A stretch of DNA of 64,000 nt from Strigamia acuminata (taxonomy: Eukaryota; Arthropoda; Chilopoda; Geophilomorpha; Linotaeniidae): NCBI GenBank assembly GCA_949358305.1, contig OX442319.1, forward strand, positions 3,968,001 to 4,032,000. The letters run 5' to 3'. The notes beneath the pieces are model-generated. The model had not been told where the DNA came from and ran no database searches. It saw nothing but the letters and a program-made list of their open reading frames with translations. The position numbers and the translations under genes were made by a program. Every line of letters begins with the position of its first letter. Position 1 is the first letter of the stretch. Of this stretch, positions 9,901 through 19,802 are shown one piece after another.

Positions 9901-11778
9901 CAAAATAAAATTCCTAATTGTATAAGGTGAAAAAGGCCCATACAAGGATGGTGTTAATGTGTTTGACACCACATCACTCACCACTTGTGATTGAAGTGTA
10001 GACGTGTGTGTGTGTAATTGTGCAAAATCAGATTTTATCAAAATATGTCTACAATCAAAAGCACTGTTAACCTGGTTAAAACCCGGTAAAATGTCAAAGC
10101 GCGCAATCAAATCTCTTCCAATAATCAATGGTCCGTCAGTTGCAACAACGACAATTGGGACCTGTAAAGAAGTATTGTTAAAACTTGCGACAACCAATAT
10201 GACCCCTAACAATGATATTAAATTGTGGGGGTATGAAAATAATCTTATCTTAGATGGATACACTGTAATTGGTTGAGAACTAACTTGTAATAAGTTATCA
10301 TACTTGTCCTTACCCATGACCGTGAATTCTGACCCAGTATCAACTTGAAATGACATTGAAACCCCATTAATTTCAACTGAGGCGGTCATGGGTGGATAAA
10401 CACATTCATTTGATTCAATAAAAAACATGGAACCATCATAACCCTGACCAAAATACTTATTATCTAACTTAATATTAGAAATGTCTCTTGCATCTTGGCC
10501 AGAATATGTGGGATATTGTCCATTTGGTGTTGAAGAAGTACCAGGCAATGCTGCATTATTAGAAACATTAGATGCACTTAAATTATTCACTTCTTGCAAT
10601 GTGTTCACATCCCATTGTTGATTCACTCCACGTGTGGTCAAGAAATTCATAGGCGCCACCATTTGCTTAAAACGTGGCTGTGTCACCATAGCAGCTCGCT
10701 GTGACATCTGAGGCTGAAAAGCTGTATTTGCCAATGGACGGCCAGAATTGTTTTGAGAACGTGCAGCAGACTTGCAAACCCTCGCCAAATGGCCCACTTT
10801 GCCACAAAAATTGCACACAGTTGTCCGGTGAGGGCACGTGGCTCGTTGATGCCCTTGGCCACATCCGTTGCAGACGTAATTAAAATTAGGCCTACCTTGC
10901 ATTGTAGTCCCGTTGCTCTTTGCAAATGGCACCGACACTCCATTTGATGAGGCAAATGAAGAAGATCCGCCATATTGAAATCCCTGCTTGAAACGATTTT
11001 TATTTGCACCTTTGAAAGCAGACGAATTTTCACCCGCAACACGATCGGCTTGAAGTTGAAACGTTGTTGCAGCTGGTGCAACAGCGCTTGCAGATGCATT
11101 TGGCACATTTGAACTGGATTTGAAAACCGCATTGCCACTTGACCCAGCCTGAAAGCCAACCGCAACGGCAGTCGCCCTTTTGAGCGTCAATTTGTCCTCA
11201 GCTAAAAGTTTTTGCCGGAGCGGCTCAACTCCTACGCCTCGCACGAGTTGATCCAACACAAGCTGCTCTACCTCGGCGGTTTCGACAGCGCCACACTGCT
11301 CCGCCATGCCTCTCAGAACGGCGATGTACGCTGAAATACTCTCTCCATCGTGGCGGAGCCTGGAACCCAGCTTGTACCGCTGGACGATGGGGCTCGGTGC
11401 AGGCGCGTAATGTGTACGCAACGCCGTCGAAATGGCGTCGAACGTTTGTTTGCTCACCTTCTCCGGATAGAACAAATTGTGAATAAGAGCGTACGTGGCT
11501 GGACCAATGATGGACAAAAGAAAAGAACGTTTCATGCTGGTAGGAACTTGATTTAAACTCACAAGCTCCTCAAACTGTTCTTGGTACAGATCCCATTCTT
11601 CGGCAGTAGAGCCGAGGAATGGTGCAGGCGTGCCCATGATGGACGTTGACGCGAATGGAACGGCCGCAACTGGATCGGGCTTGACCTCCGTCTCGCTCGT
11701 TTTGGATCCCGTAGGCGAAATCATCATAATGGCCCACAAACTGAGCAATATTTTCAACATGTTGATTAAATTGCACAA
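6910..11778 (-). CDS. Gag-Pol polyprotein, Ty3/gypsy
   Basis: One uninterrupted 1622-residue frame starting 46 bp inside the 5' LTR. Order: a Gag segment; two CCHC knuckles (CNGCGQGHQRATC and CNFCGKVGHLARVC, around residue 300-340); an aspartic protease with VDTGSEF near 480; reverse transcriptase with LDLCQAY and the active-site box YQDD near 800; RNase H with CDASSYGLGAVL and TDHKPLLG; an integrase zinc module (HEHH...CQLCQQ) near 1180; and an integrase core with HADFAG, TDNGPQF and GLAERAV giving D, D and E. Gag and Pol are fused with no frameshift. The overall layout resembles invertebrate gypsy elements with one ORF. Products would package and copy the element RNA and insert the cDNA. 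No envelope ORF is present. Confidence 0.97.
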   Translation of the reverse strand: MCNLINMLKILLSLWAIMMISPTGSKTSETEVKPDPVAAVPFASTSIMGTPAPFLGSTAEEWDLYQEQFEELVSLNQVPTSMKRSFLLSIIGPATYALIHNLFYPEKVSKQTFDAISTALRTHYAPAPSPIVQRYKLGSRLRHDGESISAYIAVLRGMAEQCGAVETAEVEQLVLDQLVRGVGVEPLRQKLLAEDKLTLKRATAVAVGFQAGSSGNAVFKSSSNVPNASASAVAPAATTFQLQADRVAGENSSAFKGANKNRFKQGFQYGGSSSFASSNGVSVPFAKSNGTTMQGRPNFNYVCNGCGQGHQRATCPHRTTVCNFCGKVGHLARVCKSAARSQNNSGRPLANTAFQPQMSQRAAMVTQPRFKQMVAPMNFLTTRGVNQQWDVNTLQEVNNLSASNVSNNAALPGTSSTPNGQYPTYSGQDARDISNIKLDNKYFGQGYDGSMFFIESNECVYPPMTASVEINGVSMSFQVDTGSEFTVMGKDKYDNLLQVSSQPITVYPSKIRLFSYPHNLISLLGVILVVASFNNTSLQVPIVVVATDGPLIIGRDLIARFDILPGFNQVNSAFDCRHILIKSDFAQLHTHTSTLQSQVVSDVVSNTLTPSLYGPFSPYTIRNFILAKYDVVFRMGQGMYTGPPVELRIKPDSIPIFFRPRPVPYSRKEAVDLAIDQLVDQGIFKPIKHSLWATPLVVVVKANGSLRLCGDYRSTINRVILPDPYPLPLIADLLAGLAGAKYFTLLDLCQAYQQIPLTERSSYLVAVNTTRGLMAVTRLPFGTAPSSGIFQRVVDGLFSGIRGVLVYQDDILVATATLDQHFITLQVVFDKLLLSGLKLAKDKCHFVVPQVQYLGHILSQHGIAPSPTKMEAIRLLPVPRDVHTLKSFLGMVTYYVSFVPHMAHIAAPLYILLQKDQPWRWTMAQQVAFDKIKAILVSANVLTFYDVHKPLSLTCDASSYGLGAVLVHIMSDGFERPIAFASRTLSSAERNYSQLDKEAAAIIFGIKRFHSYLSGRRFVINTDHKPLLGILALEKPIPNIISPRLLRWALLLSTYDYTLLYRPGDKLREADALSRLPLPSVDQDDQSDDAAYPADLHMLSAVDPDPLTRQQLVEGTLADPLLQQVIVFIRTLWPTMRPRDFPRSLWQLRRGLSASHQLVYVFGRMVIPRALISLTLQLLHEHHVGIVAMKRRAREAVYWPGMTIDIETHVAACQLCQQTRPMVRNAPSVSWPPPSGPWSRVHADFAGPVQNVMFLVIVDAYSAWIEVKAMRTATSAMVIKALRGIFATHGLPHTFVTDNGPQFASAETAMFMKKNFINHLFSPPYSPSSNGLAERAVRWTKEQLARTNSTNWDQVLPRILLTQHATPSREDGLSPSLRFFKRQIHDLWHQAVHRWTDPRVSSALVVEGIKEDLPSFPLRVQVWYRTFLAAGPKWALAVVQRRRGQVVYELQPSVGGIIIRHINHLRRFGGEGMQAIVAPVDTILPPIIKVNDLRLEKRQLQPTFAPLARIARPIQAIPDVSLNSPNCIHDLSFSPPSSPTVVTSLNPVLGLASATYQQPLHVAVDHAPDQTPVVHPVDLTTQLRCTTPVPPSVDVPAPEQILRRSKRDRKRPDKFGYDNTKP

Positions 11779-11805
11779 GTCAACATGTCAATGCACAAGT
11801 CGATA

Positions 11806-11823
11806 TTTCCAAACACGACGCCA
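11806..11823 (-). promoter_or_regulatory. Gypsy-1 primer-binding site
   Basis: Just inside the 5' LTR, on the element's strand, TGGCGTCGTGTTTGGA follows a single T. It would pair with a tRNA 3' end reading ...CACGACGCCA, a serine-tRNA-like end, though I cannot confirm which tRNA of this species matches. Confidence 0.7.
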
Positions 11824-11824
11824 A

Positions 11825-12090
11825 TGTAGAATCCGTGCATATTCTACTAAATTTGGGCCTAATGTGCATGTATCTGCCTCAGCCCTAACTAGGGCTAGCG
11901 ACGTGTGGGTGGAGAACCAAATAAAAGTAACTGCACTTGTAGATTTAGAAAGTCGACTGATTTATTCGTACTAAATAATGAAAGAATTGCCAAGGGAATT
12001 CCTTGGCAACCGTACAAGGTTTGTGTAATTGATAATGAAGAAAGAACACTATTGTTTAAGCTATTACAATTTAACCAAGCGGACGTAACA
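11825..12090 (-). repeat. Gypsy-1 5' LTR
   Basis: 266 bp, TG...CA ends, followed on the plus strand by the ATAAT target duplicate at 12091-12095. It would hold the element promoter; I see no certain TATA box. Confidence 0.95.
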
Positions 12091-12355
12091 ATAATAACCA
12101 ATAAATCTTTGTTCTTTTATGCCTAAATTGTATTGTTTTCTCTACCAATAAATTACCAGTTCTTAAGTTATTTAATCTCAGACAGAATGGTTTTACTTGT
12201 TTTTTTCCCAAAAAGTTTTTCTTATTTAAAATGTTTATAATTATAAATGTACAATTATTTAAAATCCTGGTCCATCCTGTGACGTTTGACCACATAATTT
12301 TAATTGTTCGTCTTCCTGTTATGTCCCTGTTATGTCCCATTTTTAGTTCATTGAA

Positions 12356-12599
12356 TTCAGGCCAGGATTCTTTTCGACCACAAAAACCTATGAATAGTTG
12401 ACAAAAATGACAAAATCGTTAGATTATATGCCTTTATTTTTGTGTTATTCTCTTTTTTTTCTCTACCGTTTTTATCACTGTGTTTTTTCATCACTTTTTG
12501 TGGCTTGTTTATATTTTTATTTAGGTTTTAAAAATAATTTTTTTTACGATTTTTTACCTGTTTTTGTTTATTTTACACTCTTGACGTCATATTTAGTAA
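12356..12599. repeat. Dispersed repeat, three copies (TTTTCGACCACAAAAAC family)
   Basis: The block around GACCACAAAAACCTATGAAT, then GACAAAAATGACAAAATCG, then a T-rich stretch recurs at about 13240-13440 and 24975-25190. Copies are diverged. No ORF is seen. Confidence 0.75.
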
Positions 12600-12622
12600 A
12601 TGCTACACTCCATTCTTGCAAG

Positions 12623-13003
12623 TTTCAAAGAGAAATGGCAAAACTACATCTACCAAAGCAATGCCAATGACAACGCCACTGCTCATTGGCAACTATCGAA
12701 CCCGAGTTGGGTGTGGAAAGAATTTGTTGAGCGAATACTGCTAGCCGGTTGCTATTCAGGCGTATTTCAGTTGAGGATTTTAGTTGACAATATCAGATTT
12801 CCAAACGCGTCCATGCTAGCAGGGATCTTCAAGTTACCACGTCCTATCGAGTAAGTAATTAAAAATATAATATTTATTATATTTAGTAAACATTTTTCCC
12901 TCATTTCAGATGTCATAATACAAATGCCGTTCACAGAATCGACGCACATGTGACAATGGTCGCGACGTTTGATCGTCTATACTCAAAACCACCACAACGT
13001 TGA
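12623..13003 (+). CDS. Two-exon fragment of an unrecognised gene
   Basis: Exon 12623-12850 ends in a perfect donor (GTAAGT). The next acceptor, CTCATTTCAG, opens exon 12910 onward, and the phases agree. The reading contains FKEKWQNYIYQSNAND, WKEFVERILLAGCYSGVFQL, RILVDNIRFPNASMLAGI and then CHNTNAVHRIDAHVTMV. From about 12974 the frame runs into the end of a repeat also found at 29671, and stops at about 13003. The protein is not recognised. It may be an upstream part of the gene at 14966-15795, which is on the same strand, but I cannot join them. The 5' end is uncertain. Confidence 0.45.
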
Positions 13004-13021
13004 CCTATTTCAGCCGGTTTA

Positions 13022-13190
13022 CGCCTAAAAAATGATGACTTTATTCCATTATTACTAGTTAGTATTGCTGGAACAAATGTACCGCCACGAGAGAGGCTTT
13101 GGCTTTTTTTTTATGAAATAGATGCACCCTTGCAAACAGATTCCACTTTTTAATTAGTTGGGAAAGAAACATAAATTGGGACAGTCTGCT
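13022..13190. repeat. Dispersed repeat, partner of 23530-23690
   Basis: Both contain GACTTTATTCCATTATTACT, TAGTATTGCTGGA and later TGCACCCTTGCAAACAGATT. Together with other shared blocks it shows that 12.3-15.0 kb and 23.5-26.3 kb are related, broken-up copies. Confidence 0.75.
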
Positions 13191-13239
13191 AATCTTTTCC
13201 ATCACGAGTTATTTCGACCAGTATTTATTTTGCTTGGCT

Positions 13240-13440
13240 TCCTCTAGACCAGAATTTTTTTCGACCACTAAAACATGATGAATAGTTGACAAAAATGACA
13301 AAATCGTTAGCTATGTTTTTTTTACTACTGTTCCGTCACTTTGTGCTATTTCATCATTTTTTGGCTTGTTTTTACTTTTATTTACTTTTTAAAAATCATT
13401 GTTCATCCATTTTTTAACTGTTTAATTTTTAAAAAATTCA
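13240..13440. repeat. Dispersed repeat, second copy of the 12356 family
   Basis: Shares GATGAATAGTTGACAAAAAT and GACAAAATCGTTAG with 12356-12599. It is followed by an AT-rich stretch to about 13880 with no gene, including GAACATGAACAGATT-like short repeats at 13440-13560. Confidence 0.7.
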
Positions 13441-13887
13441 AGTGAACAGAATTCAAACGTTCATGAAGATGAACATGAACAGATTAAACTGTCCCTGAAG
13501 ATAACTTTGAACGGATTCAAATGTTCATGAAGGTGAACGTGAACGGATTCAAACGTCAGTAAAAAAAACTAAACATTTCCAAAATAATACTTTTGCCTTT
13601 TAGTATCTCGTTTGCTTCAAACATAAAAAAGGCACCAGTAAACTTATTCCAGACTATCAGTCAGCATATATTCATATAAATCCAAAAGAAAATTCAAATT
13701 ATGCTTGAAACTGACAATATTAACAAATAATGTATTAACAAAAAACACATAGTAATTAGATCAGTTAAAACTATGTCATAATTGATAAATGCTACACTCT
13801 ATAGCATGAATGCAGTCTTACAAAACCAAAATTATTAGCACATTATTTTAATTGTTGTGCTCACACCTTGAAATAGTCTTACAATAC

Positions 13888-14940
13888 AAAAATTGTTACG
13901 ACATTATAATCAGTAAATGCTGCACTCATATGCTGGAGTACAGTCTTACAATACCGAATTAATTTCCAAATACCAGAGCTCTCTTTTAGCTAGATTGTGG
14001 CTGAAAAACCAACAAGCTTTACCCAGGGGTGACCACGAGGAGGTAGAGAGTTGGATTTTACACCCCCACATTCAATCACAAACTAGGATAAATTAAATTT
14101 AAAAAAGTAATTAAAATTAATTAATGCCTAATATTTATTATACATACTATACCATTAACACTGAAAATTTTTCCTTTTGTTCTCTCCGTTTAGGCCTGGC
14201 AGCCATTTTGAACAGCAGTCCTCAAAACCAAGTTACAACAACAACAAACTGAGTACCTGTACTGCTGTGTTGAGCCTACTGAACACGAATTCACCGAACA
14301 AATAATAGAGTCGATTCCAATGGCTTATACTTGCGTTGGAAATTCCCGCGGGTTGAATTTCACACGAACAGCACACGCCAAACAGCGACGAGTAATGGCG
14401 CGGAGCTCGAAAACGACACGCGCTTCTCTGTGGATGAGGTCGTCTCATTGGTTTATCAACATGCCACGTGAACTGTTTCAACGTTCATATTCTTTTCACA
14501 CGAGGGCGCGACAAACTCATTACACTAACCTTATTGGCGGATGGATCGTCACAAGTTTAATGTTCAAACAATTTTATTTTTCTTAATTCAATTTTCTTGT
14601 ATCAATCAGGGAAAAAAATAAACTCGTTGGCTTCCATTTTATCCCAGAACAGCAGCAGTTTTTGGCACGTAGATGTGTGCTTAAAACGTGTGTTGCGATG
14701 TATCACGTGATTTATTACACCAGTAATTAACGTACAGCCTTTAATTGCTGAAATACGGGAAAAATTGGATAATTTTCACGACAAACTATAGTATATACAT
14801 ATCTAAGTATTCTCAGTATTGAAAAACAATAAAACCAGAAAACCGACATACCGCTAACTATTATTATAATATGCAGTATATCAACAAGTACATTAAATAA
14901 AACTATGTCTAAAGTTTGTTTACATAGGGATTTTTTATAT
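13888..14940. repeat. 1-kb duplication, copy A
   Basis: Matches 25263-26299 over its whole length with small indels. Shared blocks include TACCAGAGCTCTCTTTTAGC, GGGGTGACCACGAGGAGGT and ACTAACCTTATTGGCGGATG. Copy A ends just before the first recognised exon of the gene at 14966. No conserved frame spans it. Confidence 0.9.
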
Positions 14941-14965
14941 GACATGAGTTTGATTAAAATTTCAG

Positions 14966-15795
14966 AGTGGTGTTATACCAAAGGGGTGTTTTCGACCAAT
15001 GTGGTACTCGCAGGATTATCAGAATTCGTGGAAATGCAATTTTTTAGCAATTCCGCCTAATGTTGAATTGCTAGAACATGTGCAGACGTTGCGACTTTAT
15101 TTGCTCGTTGATTTGATAGTGCCAGTAAATAATGAAATCAGTGATTATCAATTCACGATGAATAGCAATGCCGAGTTGCCTGTAAAATGTACTCTCACTC
15201 TCACATCTCGTTATTTATTGGTGACTTACTTACGGCTTTGCCGAATGATTTTGTTCGATCCTTTTCTTTTGACGCGGTTTGAATCTGCAATTCAAGATGT
15301 CAATCTGTCCGATAAAGTTCTAGATTATTTGTTTATATCGCTTAAGGAAGAATGGATGAAGTAAGTAGGTCGATGTTATTTAGTGTGTGTTTAATTCTAC
15401 ATCCGCAACTTCGTTTACAGTAAAGTGAAGGTTTTGTTCAAGTTTTCAAGGACCACTAGTCGAAATGTGGAAGAAATGAATCAGTTGTTACATGTTTTGG
15501 GTGCTCGGGATCACGATAAACAAGTATTAATAAAATCACAGTTTTTTGTCATTCGTGAAAATAATATTTCAATGTTTTATCATTTTCGCAGCTGTTGAAA
15601 TTTTGGATGACTGGGTTGAGCAGCCAATTCAAAACCCACATTCTTTCTGCAACTATGAGTCAGTGTCTGTTGAATCTATCAACTCCAAGTATTTTGAGAA
15701 TAATAATAAACAATTCTTTCGACCTGATGGTTATGGAAAAGCTTGATTTTGTCGGATTACAAGAAAATACACGTGTGGTTTGTGGTTTACATTGA
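14966..15795 (+). CDS. Three-exon 3' part of an unrecognised gene
   Basis: Exons 14966-15360, 15421-15523 and 15592-15795 (TGA). Acceptors are TTTCAG, TTTACAG and TTTCGCAG; donors are GTAAGT and GTATTA; phases 2 and 0 match exactly. The joined 233-residue reading begins SGVIPKGCFRPMWYSQDYQN, has a hydrophobic helical segment (LRLYLLVDLIVPVNNE), then LTSRYLLVTYLRLCRMILFD, KVKVLFKFSRTT, LLKFWMTGLSSQFKTHIL and ends VVCGLH. It looks like a helical repeat protein, but I do not recognise the family. The upstream part is missing or lies in the exon pair at 12623-13003. Consistent phases across two introns make it a real gene or a very recent copy. Confidence 0.6.
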
Positions 15796-16665
15796 AACAG
15801 TCAATATTTTATTCTACACAGGAAACAGGTCATTTTCTATTCCCCACCCTCAATACTCATAATAAAACATCCCATCATAATAAAACACCTAACCTGGTGG
15901 CCAAACATTGTGTCACCTCCAATCCCCCCTAGATGTCGTGTTCTTCAGGAACTCCAGTTTCCACAGTGTCATGGTAATGAAGGTGTGATGTGAAGACAAT
16001 AGCAGCGTTTGTCATCTTTTAAATCGTGAAGATTTGTGTAGCTTTGTAGCAGTATACGAAATGCCAGGAAAGCGGACAATTCGTGGCAAACTTAGCAAAA
16101 TTTTATATTTCTTAAGTATTATTATGTATAAAATAAACAAACTGAACAAATATTTAGAATATTATTTATTGACATGGAACTTAATATCAAAATAAGGGTA
16201 TGCTGTTTATCAAAATGTAATATTGTCAGTTAATTTAAAATAAAATGAAAAAAGACTAAATTTGCTTGTATTGCGTGTATTAAAAATTATTATAAAGCCA
16301 ATCACAAATTTCATGCAATAAAAGTATTTAAGCAAAAATTGACACAGGAGGGTTGTTTATCACTGCAAATGTTAACGTTAAAAAGATTGTATAATTGTCA
16401 TCATTTCCATTTGTTATAAAAATTGCATTGAGGGAAGAGTCCATCGGGCTGTGAAAAAGGTCAAATTGCGAAAATAACATCAGCTAGTAAAACAGGTATG
16501 AAATAATTGCGATGAAACTTAAAAGATCACATTGTTGTTGATAATTTTGAAATAAATTTCAGTTATCTTAATTTTCATTTACAAAAAAAAATGCTTTTCA
16601 ACATGTTTTGTCAAAGTATCAATTAGCTTACAAGAATAAGCACAAACATGCAACATGATTGATTT
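15796..16665. other. No gene seen
   Basis: AT-rich intergenic sequence between two convergent genes. No repeat family or RNA gene recognised. Confidence 0.5.
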
Positions 16666-17457
16666 TTAAACATTATGGGTTTTTAAGTGCCTTTTTAAAT
16701 TCCCACTTTGAATACTGGAATAATCACATAAATGACACTTGAATGGTCTTTCACCTGTATGAGTTGCAATATGTGTTTTTAAATTCCCACTTGTAATACA
16801 GGAGAAATCACATAAATCACACTTGAATGGTTTTTCACCTATATGAGTTGCAATATGTCTTTTTAAACTCCCACTTTGAATACAGGAATAAGCACAAAGG
16901 TGGCACTTGAATCGTTTATCACCTGTATGAGTTGCAATATGAGGTTTTAAAATTGCGCTTTTAAAACAGGAATAATTACATAAATGACACATGAATGGTT
17001 TTTCTCCTGTGTGCAGTTGCTTTTGACTCGTATGAGTTAACATATGTATTTTTAAATCCCCACTTCCAATGCATGAAAAAGCACATAAATGACAATTGAC
17101 TGCTTCTTCTGTAGTATGAGTCTTTACATGACTGCTCAAAATCCTCGCACTACTACACGAATAAACACACAAATGGCAAGTAAATGATTTGTTTCTTGAA
17201 TGTGTTGTTAAATGTTTTTTTAAATCCCTACTTTGGGTGCAGGAATAATCACAAAAATGACATTTCAATGGGTTTTCCCTCGTGTGAGATCGCGTGTGGA
17301 AATCCAACTTCTGCTTAGTCCTAAAGGAAAATGAACACACGTGGCATTTGTAGGGCTTTGCACCAACGTGAATCAGCATGTGTGACTTCAAACAAGAATA
17401 AAACGAACTCGAATAATCACACCGACTACAAGTGAAGCGCTGTAGTTTGCTCGTCAT
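16666..17457 (-). CDS. Nine-finger C2H2 zinc-finger protein
   Basis: A complete 263-residue ORF from ATG to stop. Nine C2H2 fingers fill it: CSRC, CHVC, CHFC, CHLC, CHLC, CHLC, CHLC, CDLC and CHLC, each ending HxxxH. The last fingers have TGEKPF/TGERPF-type linkers and near-repeated modules (SGNLKTHIATHTGE). Between fingers five and six is an extra QKQLHTGEKPF linker, as if a finger was lost there by unequal recombination. There is no KRAB, SCAN or ZAD domain. It is probably a nuclear DNA-binding protein. It is the paralogue of the truncated copy at 1-436. An upstream block near 18126-18347, also duplicated, may be its promoter or 5' UTR. Confidence 0.92.
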   Translation of the reverse strand: MTSKLQRFTCSRCDYSSSFYSCLKSHMLIHVGAKPYKCHVCSFSFRTKQKLDFHTRSHTRENPLKCHFCDYSCTQSRDLKKHLTTHSRNKSFTCHLCVYSCSSARILSSHVKTHTTEEAVNCHLCAFSCIGSGDLKIHMLTHTSQKQLHTGEKPFMCHLCNYSCFKSAILKPHIATHTGDKRFKCHLCAYSCIQSGSLKRHIATHIGEKPFKCDLCDFSCITSGNLKTHIATHTGERPFKCHLCDYSSIQSGNLKRHLKTHNV

Positions 17458-17572
17458 TTTGGATTTGAAAAAATAACGATTTCAAGTTGAGTGTGCGGAA
17501 AATGTTTGTCTTGCAATCAATCGCAGACTTTATGCTGATCGAAATGACTCAATCACATCGAAATAGAACTTA

Positions 17573-18071
17573 CCGTATATACTCGCGTATAATGCGATCC
17601 GCGTATAATGCGACCCCCCCATTTTAAGGCGCCTAAAACGAAATAAATGGTGTACGCGCGTATAATGCGAGTTACCATAGTGTTGTGCCACAACAATGGA
17701 AAAATCAAATCAAATCAAATTCTCTCGCAGCGGCGGAGTTATTATTTTTCTCGGCAAATGTCACGACACGTAATTTAAACCCGCTTCAAACCCCGCTTCA
17801 AACGACACACGCTTACGTTTCGGATTGTTGGATTCTTGCATTATTCGATTGTCGGTAGGTTGGATGGTTGTGTTGCGTGTTGTAAGCGATGGCCGAAATT
17901 ATATAGGACGAAATGCGCACGTAATACGGGCGAAATACGAAACGTACCGTAGTACGTACGTTTTGTTAATTTTTTTTTTTTTTTTTTTATTACGCGCGTA
18001 TAGTGCGACCCCCCCAAACACGGGAACTAATTCTGGCATAAATATTTCGCACTATACGCGAGTATATACGG
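17573..18071. mobile_element. MITE, CCGTATATACTCGCG family, TA target duplication
   Basis: Inverted ends CCGTATATACTCGCGTATAA and its complement, flanked by TA at 17571-17572 and 18072-18073. Copy A of the duplication has the empty site: GAACTTATTCTG at 515-526 is uninterrupted, while here it reads GAACTTA[element]TATTCTG. That proves a TA duplication and a 499-bp insertion after the duplication. No ORF of note. The superfamily is unassigned, but the CCGTA end is shared with several other elements here. Confidence 0.92.
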
Positions 18072-18597
18072 TATTCTGAAATTGAAAGAAAATCAACATT
18101 AGAAACATAATTTTCAGAAATTGATCTAAGCTATTACTTTCTTACAGCAATGAAGTGGGAATTTCCTTTTTTTCTCCATGTTCGGCAGTTGGTTATGATT
18201 TTGCAACCAGGTGGAACCTTGAGCAATTCTTACCACTACGGCCGTAGAATGCTTTCGTGCTCCGGCACTGAAGATCACGGAGCCTTGCACAGACTTACGG
18301 ATCTTACAGATCGGCAAACTACAAAAAAAAAGTTAAAGATAAGTTAACAGGTAGCAATTTCATGAACACCATACCTCAATTCCTCTTTTTCGGTAAACAA
18401 TGTGAAATGATTTTTTTCATACGCGTGGTGAAAATTAGCTAGCGACGGAAAAACACGATATGGCTGGGTGATACTAAAACCTGACGTAAGGTTCAATTTA
18501 GCGCCATCTTTTGGTAAAAAAAGATAAAACGACGTAAAGAGCTCTGTTTAATGAGCGCCGACGACTTCGGATACCCTGGATATTTATTTTTCTGAGT

Positions 18598-18839
18598 GGC
18601 CGTCCATAAATTACGTAACGCTGCAAGGAGGGAGAGGGCGGGAGTTTCAAATTTTGTTACGTTCCATTTAAAAAAAATTTCAATGTTTTAATATTGCAAA
18701 TATATGTATTTTTGATATAACTTGTAAAATTTAAGGGGGTAATTTCAGTTGTGTTACATAATTAGGGGGGAGGGGGCAGGGGTTTGGAAATTTGTCTAAA
18801 AATCGCAAAATTTGTTTTATATAATTTATGGATGGCCCT
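18598..18839. mobile_element. MITE, GGCCGTCCATAAATTACG family, second copy
   Basis: Ends GGCCGTCCATAAATTACGTA and the diverged complement ATAATTTATGGATGGCC. Same family as 1150-1554 but inserted at another position of the duplicated block, where copy A (about 1022) is empty. Confidence 0.8.
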
Positions 18840-19350
18840 TAACCTGAGAAACAAAATAATTAACTGTTTAACATCCATGCCTATACAAATTGCTAAATTG
18901 GGGGCAAAATTTCCACCGACTTGGGGCAAAACTTATCCGACATTCTAAATACATGTGCGTGTTCTAAACAAGCAATTAGGATAGCAAATTATTATTTTGT
19001 CAGCGATTCTGATGTTGTTTCTGATTACGGTTAGCACAAGTAATTATAGTTTCATGTAAACTTTATTATGACCATATTTCTTTAATTATAACATGCACTT
19101 TTTACCCATAGAAGCATATCGAGAGTAAGCAAGAGGCTTAAATTAGATATCTTGCTTGTAGGAAAATGTTAGTAAATTCTTACTGACAAGTCAGACGTAT
19201 CTTTCCATAAAAGCAAATAAAACAAACATTTTAACAGATTAGTTTTAGGTTACAAAGCTGAGTAGACTAACGTTTTAAACCTTTTTTCTCAAAACTTTTC
19301 AGTAAGAGATAATTTTTTTAAGAACAGTTCTAGACCAATTAGATGGTGCT

Positions 19351-19554
19351 CTACAACTTTATAATTGAAACTGGACGACCACTTCTAGGATGGTTTTTTA
19401 CCGATCCAGTTGTTTTAAACCTTAGCCAAGTACTTGAAACTGTACTTTGGGCACACCCAATCACTGTTGCCATATCCTTTTGAGTTTTTCCTTCCTTTAG
19501 CAGGCGAATAATTTGGTTTTTGGAGTCTTGAGACAGTTCTTTTGTAAGAGCCAT
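19351..19554 (-). pseudogene. Tc1/mariner transposase N-terminal fragment
   Basis: A 67-codon ORF starting MALTKELSQDSKNQIIRLL, followed by EGKTQKDMATVIGCAQSTV and the tail KNHPRSGRPVSI. This is the paired-like helix-turn-helix that opens Tc1-type transposases, including the conserved GRP hook. The catalytic DDE part does not follow downstream, so it is a truncated remnant. The homeodomain-like second half is also missing. Confidence 0.8.
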
Positions 19555-19802
19555 GGCGGATGAATAAATGATGGCAAATAATGAACTACAGGGTGTAAAT
19601 TAGTTCAGACACATTTTACGTTGTTGTCATTTTCATATTTAAACCAATGTATACATGGAATTGTTTGTAATTGTTTTTTTGTGTAAATATCGCATACTTA
19701 TTTCCACTGCTTGCAGCAATCTGCCTGGGGTTTCTCAGCTCAGAATTATTTTTTATGTAAATAGCCAAAAGTTATATTAAATGTAGTTATTATTTAGCCC
19801 TT

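Larger units (their letters stand above)
6633..12090 (-). mobile_element. Gypsy-1: intact Ty3/gypsy LTR retrotransposon
   Basis: A complete 5458-bp element on the minus strand. Two 266-bp LTRs (6633-6898 and 11825-12090) look identical and have TG...CA ends. The 5-bp sequence ATAAT precedes it (6628-6632) and follows it (12091-12095), a perfect target-site duplication. Between the LTRs lie a primer-binding site, one 1622-codon Gag-Pol ORF and a polypurine tract. All enzyme motifs are present and the ORF is unbroken, so the copy could be active. Identical LTRs imply a recent insertion. Confidence 0.97.
17031..19051. repeat. Segmental duplication, copy B
   Basis: Partner of 1-1645. Longer because it holds two MITEs that copy A lacks. 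The last shared block contains GTTGTTTCTGATTACGG near 19015-19040. Confidence 0.9.
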
